Shown in pieces: positions 7,835 through 13,974 of a stretch of DNA of 42,730 nucleotides (position 1 is its first letter; each line of letters starts with the position of its first letter). Below the pieces are notes generated by a model. It saw nothing but the letters and a program-made list of their open reading frames with translations, was not told the DNA's origin and did not search any database. The DNA comes from Pseudomonas sp. Q11 (GTDB lineage: Bacteria > Pseudomonadota > Gammaproteobacteria > Pseudomonadales > Pseudomonadaceae), in contig NZ_JAKNQY010000016.1 of NCBI RefSeq assembly GCF_024494355.1, forward strand, positions 73,094-115,823, given 5' to 3'. A program made the translations under genes and the position numbers.

Positions 7835-10207
7835 ATGAGTGCGTCCCCGGTTTCACAGCGTCATCTACTGAATCGTGCCCTACACGGTGCGGTCTTTGGC
7901 GTCATCCTCAGCAGCTACGCGCTACCATCCCTGGCGCAATCCTCGAGCGTTGATCAGACCCACCAGGTTCACCCGTGGAACATTCCTGCCGGCCCGCTGG
8001 CACCGGCACTTGACCGCTTTGCGCGCGAGGCGGGTATCAGTCTTTCCTTCGACGCCTCAAGCGTAGCGAACCGCAATACCCGGGGCGTGAGCGGCACACT
8101 CGATACGTCCGAAGCTCTGTCAACGTTGTTGCAGGGGAGCGACATCGCGATACAGCAACAGGGCCCGAACGCTTACTTGCTGACGCCACAAACCAAGGCA
8201 GAGGGAGAACTCGAGGAGTATCGCCTCGCGCCCATCCTCGTCAACGCCAAGGCCAGGGTCGACGGCACCGAAGATCCCAACTCGGTGGTGGCCCAGGAAC
8301 TCTGGGTCGGCGGCAAGGTGGCCACCAGCATCCTCAACACGCCCGCCTCGGTATCCGTGGTAACCGACAAGGAAATGAAGCAACGCAGCGTGAGCACGAC
8401 CGAAGAGCTGCTGCAATACACGCCGGGGGTCATTACTGACTATTACGGCACTGACGACCGCAACGATTACTTCCAGATCCGTGGCTTCCAGGCCACGACC
8501 TATCGGGACGGCCTGACCTTGGGTTCGATGCGCGGTGTGCGCGAAGAGCCTTTCGCCTATGAGCGAGTTGAGGTGATACGCGGGGCCAACTCGACGCTGT
8601 TCGGCCCGGCTGACCCGGGCGGCTCGGTGAACTTTGTCAGCAAGAAGCCACGCTTCGACAAGTTCGGCCAGGGCTACGTCACCTACGGTTCTTTCGACCA
8701 TGTCGAATCCGGCATCGACGTCGGGGACTCGCTGAACGAAGACAAAACCGTGGCCGGTCGCTTCACGGCAAAGATGCAAGACAGTGATCGCGAGTACGAC
8801 CACTCACGGGACGACAACAAGTTCCTGATGGGCGGCCTGACCTGGTCACCCACGGACTTCACCTCCGCCTCCGTGATCGTGGACTACCTGAAAACCCAAA
8901 GCTCGCCCAACAGCGGCGGTTACCCGCTGGACAAGGAATACGACCGTGACAAGTTCTACGGTGAGCCCAGCTACAACTTCCACGACGTCGAGCGCACCAA
9001 CATCAGCGGGACCTTCAGCCATGATTTCGACAATGGGTTCGTGCTGCGCAGTAACCTGCGCTACAGCGAACTGACCGATGATTTCGGCTATGTGTTCCTC
9101 AGCGACTCCCCTACCCGCACCGGCACCACGATCCCGCGTTATATCTTTGGCACTGACAGCGAAGCCGAGCAACTGAACGGCAACTTGATGCTGCAATACG
9201 ATGCCCGCTTCAAAGACATCGACAGCAGTACGTTGGTGGGCGTGGAGTATGGCGATTCTTCGACTGAGGAACGCTCCGTATACGCCACGACAGGCTCCAT
9301 CGACCTGGCCAACCCCGTGTTCACAGGTGTTCCAAGCGCAGTAGCACCCTATAGCAACAACAAGCTCGACACGAAAACCAAGGCCGTGTTCCTGCAGCAG
9401 AACCTCTCCTTCTACGAGCGCTTTATCGTCACCGCCGGTGTGCGCAACGACTCGCTGGATCTGTCCAGTACCGACATCAACAACGTAAAAGAGTCGGATA
9501 ACTTCTCGGAAACCTCCTATCGCGGCGCACTGACTTACATCGTCAACGACGAAGTTTCCACCTACGTCAGCATGGTCGAGTCGGTCTCGCCGCCAACGGT
9601 TGGCGTTGTCCCGAAGACGGGCACGCAATACGAAGTGGGTGTGAAATATGCGCCCATCGGTATGGACGCATTGTTCTCGGCGGCCGTCTACGACCTGACC
9701 CAGGAAAATGTCAGCATCGCCGTTGTACTGCCCAGCGGTGTCATCGAGCAGCAAACCGTTGGCGAATCACGTGTGCGCGGCCTGGACCTGGAAGCCAAGG
9801 CTGAGCTGACCCCGAACCTGAGCCTGGTGGGTGGCTACTCCTACATGGAGTCCGAAGTGTTGCGCGGTACTTTGTACGACGGCAGCTCACTCAAAGGGAA
9901 TGAGTTCGCCACGGCCCCCAAACACTCCGCATCGCTGTGGAGCTATTACAACATCCCCGACACCGATGTCAGCGTTGGCCTGGGCGCACGTTATGTGGGT
10001 TCCTATTACTTCGACGCGGCCAACACCGGCACCAGCGATGGCACGACGCTCTTCGATGCGGCCTTCAACTACAAACTCTTCAAAGGCACTGACCTGGCGA
10101 TTAACGTCAGTAACCTGCTGGATGAGCAACATGTGGTTGGTTCGGGGACCGCGAACTACTACAACCCGGGCCGCGAAGTCACCGCGAAGCTGAGTTATAA
10201 CTGGTAA
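7835..10207 (+). CDS. TonB-dependent siderophore transducer/receptor with N-terminal signalling domain
   Basis: The 790-aa precursor starts with a signal peptide (hydrophobic AVFGVILSSYALPSLA, cleavage near residue 35). A secretin/TonB N-terminal signalling (STN) domain follows (WNIPAGPLAPALDRFAREAG to about residue 115), then the plug (TPASVSVVTDKEM, YFQIRGF, RVEVIRGANSTLFG) and a beta-barrel ending in the aromatic residue Trp (SYNW). The STN domain marks it as a transducer that signals through the preceding FecR/FecI pair. A Shine-Dalgarno GGAG lies 8 bases before the ATG. Upstream, AATGAG at 7748 and CTCATT at 7761 form a weak Fur-like inverted repeat; the promoter is probably read by the FecI-type sigma. 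No siderophore biosynthesis genes are present, so uptake of a foreign siderophore is plausible. The ligand cannot be read from the sequence. Confidence 0.95.
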   Translation: MSASPVSQRHLLNRALHGAVFGVILSSYALPSLAQSSSVDQTHQVHPWNIPAGPLAPALDRFAREAGISLSFDASSVANRNTRGVSGTLDTSEALSTLLQGSDIAIQQQGPNAYLLTPQTKAEGELEEYRLAPILVNAKARVDGTEDPNSVVAQELWVGGKVATSILNTPASVSVVTDKEMKQRSVSTTEELLQYTPGVITDYYGTDDRNDYFQIRGFQATTYRDGLTLGSMRGVREEPFAYERVEVIRGANSTLFGPADPGGSVNFVSKKPRFDKFGQGYVTYGSFDHVESGIDVGDSLNEDKTVAGRFTAKMQDSDREYDHSRDDNKFLMGGLTWSPTDFTSASVIVDYLKTQSSPNSGGYPLDKEYDRDKFYGEPSYNFHDVERTNISGTFSHDFDNGFVLRSNLRYSELTDDFGYVFLSDSPTRTGTTIPRYIFGTDSEAEQLNGNLMLQYDARFKDIDSSTLVGVEYGDSSTEERSVYATTGSIDLANPVFTGVPSAVAPYSNNKLDTKTKAVFLQQNLSFYERFIVTAGVRNDSLDLSSTDINNVKESDNFSETSYRGALTYIVNDEVSTYVSMVESVSPPTVGVVPKTGTQYEVGVKYAPIGMDALFSAAVYDLTQENVSIAVVLPSGVIEQQTVGESRVRGLDLEAKAELTPNLSLVGGYSYMESEVLRGTLYDGSSLKGNEFATAPKHSASLWSYYNIPDTDVSVGLGARYVGSYYFDAANTGTSDGTTLFDAAFNYKLFKGTDLAINVSNLLDEQHVVGSGTANYYNPGREVTAKLSYNW

Positions 10208-10252
10208 AGAGCTGGTCGTTCACGATGGGGCTCGGCGTGATGCGGGTCAGTC

Positions 10253-10559
10253 ATGTTTAAGAATGGCATGAGGCCCGTACACCCTGGAGAAATTCTCAAA
10301 GAAGAGTATCTGGAACCGCTTGGCCTTACCGCAGCTGCGCTTGCAAGGGCTTTGCACGTTTCTGCCCCCCACCGTAAATGACATTGTCTTGATGCGCCGT
10401 AGCATCAGCGCCGATGTTGCTTTGCGCTTGGCCGCCGCATTGGAAACGTCAGCGCAGTTTTGGCTGAATCTGCAGACTGCGTATGATTTACGTACAGCTG
10501 AGATTGCTAAAGGGGAACAGATTCACAGGGAAGTGGAGAAGGTCCCTCACTGCGCGTAA
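10253..10559 (+). pseudogene. higA-like antitoxin gene, frameshifted
   Basis: The first frame encodes VHPGEILKEEYLEPLGLTAA and ends after 42 codons. The rest of a HigA/VapI-type XRE helix-turn-helix protein continues in the +1 frame (TVNDIVLMRRSISADVALRL, AQFWLNLQTAYDLR). Removing one C from the six-C run at about 10365-10370 restores a continuous ~101-aa protein with the expected VSAPTVNDIV join, which is the normal HigA length. No higB toxin gene fits in the 45-base gap before it or just after it, so this is an orphan antitoxin remnant, a sequencing error, or a slipping homopolymer tract. The tail of the gene looks otherwise intact, which favours a recent change. Confidence 0.8.
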
Positions 10560-10582
10560 CCAGCACAAAACAGAAATTTGAT

Positions 10583-10607
10583 AGCCCAGCAAATAGCTGG
10601 GCTTTTT
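10583..10607 (+). terminator. Rho-independent terminator after the higA-like gene
   Basis: AGCCCAGC and GCTGGGCT form an 8-bp perfect stem around a 5-base loop, immediately followed by a run of T. Confidence 0.85.
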
Positions 10608-10838
10608 GTTGGGCATAAAAAGATACCGCGCGTTTGCCGCAAGCGTTTTTTGCGCCGGGACCATGAGTGACTAGAGTCAGCCGACATACCTGGCCCCATC
10701 ACACGAGCCGGCAACCTGGCCAGCCGATCCCCACCCTCGGCACTGATCCCTGAACAGTTCAGCAACGCCAATGTGTGCAGCGGCAGTTGCAGCGACACAG
10801 GCACCGAGGCTGAGGTCATCCGCGACGCCCCCCTCTCG

Positions 10839-10880
10839 TGGCGAGGGAGCTTGCTCCCGCTGGGCTGCGCAGCAGCCCCT
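10839..10880. repeat. 42-bp REP element, left copy
   Basis: TGGCGAGGGAGCTTGCTCCC starts a 42-base stretch that continues with GCTGGGCTGCGCAGCAGCCC and is identical to 12388-12429 in the same orientation. It contains two short palindromes. The whole gap 10560-10946 otherwise holds only the terminator above; nothing else in it is recognisable. Confidence 0.85.
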
Positions 10881-10946
10881 TCTGTGACATGAAGCACGCA
10901 AGTCTCTAGTAACACGCCATCCGAAGCAGTTTACAGCCCTTCTTAT

Positions 10947-12164
10947 TTATTTGGATGTAGGAAAAAACGCGCTAAGCCCTACTTGCCTTCCGCTCGCCAA
11001 TACCACCCGTCCGTCATTTTTCCCGTGCAGCTTCACTGCACTTTCTATTTCTGAATACAGCACCGGTTTGAATTCGATGACGGCTTCCCGGTCGCCAGCG
11101 AAAATAAACCTGTTTATATTTTTGCTGAACCACGCCTGGTTCGCCAGCGAGCTTTTGACAAAGTTGTAGACGTCCTTCAAAGGGTCTCCTTGGGTGATGT
11201 TGCTGAGGTCGAACAGAATGACCTGATCGACGGATCCATCGATAATTCCTCGACGATAATCCAGCTCATCTTTCACACTTCGCGAGTCATGGAACCTGTG
11301 CGCCTGCATGAAGTAATCGGACAGGAAGCTGGAGAGCTTCGCGCAGCGAGGGGTCTTCAATTCTATGGCGAAAACCCGGTTGTCCAGCTTCACGTAATAG
11401 TCAGGATAGGTAATGTTGCCTTTCTGGAAATAAAGAGAGCCATCCTCGTAGCAAATCTCATCTCGCCCTAGAACAACCTTGCGCCCCTGCCGGTTACCGC
11501 TGGCGGGGTTCGACTTTACCAAGCCCGGTTCAGGCACCGTTTCGTCATCGCAGAAGCTGCCGATATTGGCTCGATAAGCCTTGAACTGTCCGTCCCTGGC
11601 GAGGAAAAGGTAATTGGCCTCGTGGAGTTTCTGATACATCTGCGCCTGCGACTGTGCTTCCACCACCAAGAGGTTTCCCTGGTGCAATGAACTGCTGAAC
11701 TCGTCGTAGGCATTGCTGGCTGAGACTTTCTGTTCCAGCGTGGGTATAGATGAAGAGGCTGCGGATGTGCTGGCAAACATGGAGGACGCTACCTGTGAAC
11801 CGGGTGGCGATTGAGAGGAAAACGGCGACGTAGGAGGAGAGAACGAAGAATTGAAAGAGGTGACAGGCAAAGTTGGCGGTGAAAAGGACGGCACAGGAAC
11901 CGTCGACTGCATGGCCATTGGTGCAGAGGTGGTGTTGGAGTCGCTTCTGTCTTGCGTCCCGAAAAGACGGGTAATCGGCACCTTCGCTCGCGGATGGTAG
12001 GCGGACTTGAGTACCGGATGATCCGAGACATAAGTCTTCCGCGTAAAGGTGGCCTTCAGCTTGCGGCCACACGCCGGGCAGACTCTGGATGCCAGCATCT
12101 GCGGCGTCAGCTTTTTTTCTGAGCGACTGAGATGCGCCAAATCGCAAATGAAAAAATATGACAT
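10947..12164 (-). CDS. Unrecognised 405-aa protein with a PD-(D/E)XK nuclease-like motif
   Basis: No family was recognised. Residues 1-70 form a compact basic module with a CPAC pair (Cys29, Cys32). Residues 72-150 are a low-complexity Ser/Pro/Thr-rich linker (repeats such as FSPPT and SPPTSP). The C-terminal 250 residues look folded. There, Pro254-Asp255 is followed by a hydrophobic strand and Glu268-Leu-Lys270 (VFAIELKT), the spacing and context of a PD-(D/E)XK nuclease core, with Glu240 as a possible extra acidic residue. There is no signal peptide or membrane segment. The gene stands alone, is flanked by identical REP copies, and is less GC-rich than its neighbours, which suggests acquisition. 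A DNA-acting defence or effector nuclease is possible but unproven; a non-catalytic relative cannot be excluded. Confidence 0.7.
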   Translation of the reverse strand: MSYFFICDLAHLSRSEKKLTPQMLASRVCPACGRKLKATFTRKTYVSDHPVLKSAYHPRAKVPITRLFGTQDRSDSNTTSAPMAMQSTVPVPSFSPPTLPVTSFNSSFSPPTSPFSSQSPPGSQVASSMFASTSAASSSIPTLEQKVSASNAYDEFSSSLHQGNLLVVEAQSQAQMYQKLHEANYLFLARDGQFKAYRANIGSFCDDETVPEPGLVKSNPASGNRQGRKVVLGRDEICYEDGSLYFQKGNITYPDYYVKLDNRVFAIELKTPRCAKLSSFLSDYFMQAHRFHDSRSVKDELDYRRGIIDGSVDQVILFDLSNITQGDPLKDVYNFVKSSLANQAWFSKNINRFIFAGDREAVIEFKPVLYSEIESAVKLHGKNDGRVVLASGRQVGLSAFFPTSK

Positions 12165-12387
12165 CGATGCTCCTTATCGAATTTTCCAGATGCCAATATG
12201 GGTTCACGACCAATGGATAAACGAAGAAGACCATCGCAGTGTAGTCAGCCCTCCACAATTTCGCGCAAATGATCTGGGCAACTCGTGGAAGCGAATAAAG
12301 TCGTTGTAACAGAGCCGCGCCCCCGCCGGTAAGGATCCCCAGCGCCTTCAAGTCGCTCCCCCACTTTAAGGCTGTTCGAAACCCCTG

Positions 12388-12429
12388 TGGCGAGGGAGCT
12401 TGCTCCCGCTGGGCTGCGCAGCAGCCCCT
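12388..12429. repeat. 42-bp REP element, right copy
   Basis: Identical to 10839-10880 and in the same orientation, so the pair brackets the 405-aa gene in direct repeat about 1.5 kb apart. After the 42 bases the copies differ at one base and then share CTGTGA. Confidence 0.85.
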
Positions 12430-12654
12430 GCTGTGAACGCTCCGCACTGGAGCACCAGCCCGGTCAAGCAGAAGCAAGCGCCCTCGCCACCGACTTGTCT
12501 CCGCCAACAGGCAAAGGTCCTACACGAAGCTCGGAAAGCGACATCTTGTAATGCTCGAACGGGGCACCCTATAGTCCCTTGTCGCCCAATGGTGACTCGG
12601 GTTTGGCGACTCGATTAACGAGGTAGCTCCTTTCAATTGAATGAGGTACTACCT

Positions 12655-12744
12655 ATGAAACGATACATGCCCATCACCGGCATCGATTGCATCCCCGCCC
12701 AATGCCACCCATTTGAAGCGGGGCAGCATTGGGTTTGGAGGTAG
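12655..12744 (+). CDS. Possible 29-residue small protein
   Basis: An ATG with a well-spaced GAGGT upstream opens a 29-codon frame beginning MKRYMPITGIDC and ending QHWVWR before TAG. It has two Cys and two Trp residues, no signal peptide, and no relative I can name. The ribosome site and the preceding hairpin make it better than a random frame, but its size means it could still be chance. Confidence 0.3.
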   Translation: MKRYMPITGIDCIPAQCHPFEAGQHWVWR

Positions 12745-12798
12745 CCATAACGTAGCCCCGACCGTCGGGAGCAATACATCCCTCTGCTGCGATGAGCT

Positions 12799-12827
12799 GT
12801 GGCGCAGTTCGTCAAAAACTGCGCCAC
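12799..12827. other. Perfect 11-bp hairpin
   Basis: GTGGCGCAGTT at 12799-12809 and its exact complement AACTGCGCCAC at 12817-12827 enclose a 7-base loop. The arms repeat those of the neighbouring terminator hairpin. There is no T-run good enough to call it a terminator on its own. Confidence 0.7.
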
Positions 12828-12837
12828 TTCTTTCATC

Positions 12838-12869
12838 CAAAAATGGCGCAGTTCTGAGAACCGCGCCAT
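12838..12869 (-). terminator. Rho-independent terminator of the M41 peptidase gene
   Basis: Read on the minus strand, ATGGCGCGGTT and AACTGCGCCAT form an 11-bp stem with one mismatch around a 5-base loop, directly followed by TTTTTGG. It lies about 100 bases after the end of the peptidase gene. Confidence 0.7.
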
Positions 12870-12965
12870 AATTGCGCCAAAATCTCCTCAAACAGCGCCA
12901 ACACAACCATGTCTTCGACCACCGACATACTGGACATGTTGATGGGCCACGGATTCATCGTTTTC

Positions 12966-13631
12966 TTAGGTGAGTGGCGCTGCGAACAGATCGACGCCTT
13001 TGCGGCTTCCCGCTCGCGAATCAAGGCTTTTAACCCCATTGCCCAGCAAGCTGGGCGACTCCCCGGTGATCTCACACAACAGCGCCGTCACGACGTGGCC
13101 TTCGACCATGCCTCGCGCTTGCAGAAGATTCGCCACCGCACACACAGCAGGCCAGTAACGATGCACCAGACAACTGCTGCGGGCGATGGCCTGGGATTCG
13201 GCAACAAGTAGCTTGCGCGGTGGCAACAGGCTGATCAATTCGTGCCCCCGGTCCAGGTCTCCCCGGCCGCTGCCCCTGATCAGCCGGTCGGACCTGCGGT
13301 GCCGGTAGACCGCTTCGGCCACGGGCCCCGCGAAGCAATTGAGCAAGTCACGTTCAATGGCATCGACCATCGAGGGCAGGTATTCAGCGATCCCCGGGGC
13401 GTCGAAGGCGGGACGTGGGACAAGGTAGTCACCTTCGACCAACCCTTCTGCGTATTGCGGGTTGCCGCGCAGGTCGAACAGGGGCCCCGTGCGGGCCTCG
13501 ACCTTGGTACGCACAGTGATGCGTTTTATCGGTTGGCCGTTCCACCAAAAAGCCAGGGCATGACCCGCTTCGTGGAAGGCCGTGCTGCGCGGGCATTTGT
13601 TCATTATTGGGTCCGTCACGGCAGGCGCCAT
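12966..13631 (-). CDS. Stand-alone M41 (FtsH-type) zinc metallopeptidase domain protein
   Basis: The 221-aa protein has the zinc protease signature HEAGH at residues 20-24 (STAFHEAGHALAFWWNG). Downstream, GRGDLDRGHELI has Asp125 placed like the third zinc ligand of FtsH, after a segment (CFAGPVAEAVY) resembling the conserved GGRVAEE of M41 enzymes. FtsH has an N-terminal membrane anchor and an AAA+ ATPase; here both are absent, so this is a peptidase domain without its unfoldase. The start at 13631 has GGAGAGG upstream. An in-frame ATG at 13604 would still keep HEAGH. A terminator follows at 12838-12869. It may act on already unfolded or specific substrates, or borrow an ATPase; the sequence does not say which. 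Confidence 0.75.
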   Translation of the reverse strand: MAPAVTDPIMNKCPRSTAFHEAGHALAFWWNGQPIKRITVRTKVEARTGPLFDLRGNPQYAEGLVEGDYLVPRPAFDAPGIAEYLPSMVDAIERDLLNCFAGPVAEAVYRHRRSDRLIRGSGRGDLDRGHELISLLPPRKLLVAESQAIARSSCLVHRYWPAVCAVANLLQARGMVEGHVVTALLCEITGESPSLLGNGVKSLDSRAGSRKGVDLFAAPLT

Positions 13632-13974
13632 TCATATCATCTGCCTCTCCGTTGGGCCTCGATAAAAGATTATCCCTATCGACCGTTAATACTGCGCCTA
13701 TTAGCTATCTGGCAAAGGGGGACTAGCCTGAATTCAGGCTGGTGTAATCCGGCCCGTGAAACCTGACGAAAAGATATGAAACGTTCAGAACGTACTGGGC
13801 TTGCCGTGGGCCACCGTACTGGCAGCTAGACCGCTCTCTCGAGTTGCCGCGCGGTCATGACAATCAGTTGAGCGAACTGCGAGCCCTGCGCCCTGTGTCA
13901 TTTATTTCGCCTGTCGCTATTCGGGACCCGGCCGGGCTGGATAGCTGGATGAATACGACCAAAGGTAGCTTCTC
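13632..13974. promoter_or_regulatory. Divergent spacer between the M41 peptidase gene and katG
   Basis: The 343-base gap must contain promoters for both directions. It holds a perfect 16-base palindrome, AGCCTGAATTCAGGCT, at 13725-13740, and a short GATA/TATC inverted repeat at 13661-13674. A proper OxyR tetrad could not be demonstrated. No gene was found. Confidence 0.45.

Larger units (their letters stand above)
12165..12798. other. Gene-poor gap upstream of the 405-aa gene
   Basis: The first ~130 bases must hold the promoter of the minus-strand 405-aa gene. A REP copy lies at 12388-12429. GTCGCC at 12581-12586 can pair with GGCGAC at 12605-12610 around an 18-base loop just before a tiny ORF at 12655. 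No tRNA or recognisable protein gene was found. Confidence 0.6.

Noticed and set aside
10208..10252. higB toxin partner of the higA-like gene
   Set aside because: Only 45 bases separate the receptor stop and the antitoxin start; there is no room for a toxin gene.
12833..12958. 41-codon minus-strand ORF just after the M41 gene
   Set aside because: It runs through the terminator hairpin and has no ribosome site, so it is probably chance.
13661..13700. OxyR binding site upstream of katG
   Set aside because: GATA/TATC and CTAT elements are present, but the regular ATAG-N7-CTAT spacing could not be shown.
13242..13766. Plus-strand ORF of 174 aa opposite the M41 gene
   Set aside because: It lies antisense to the HEAGH-bearing frame, which explains the region better; no domain seen.
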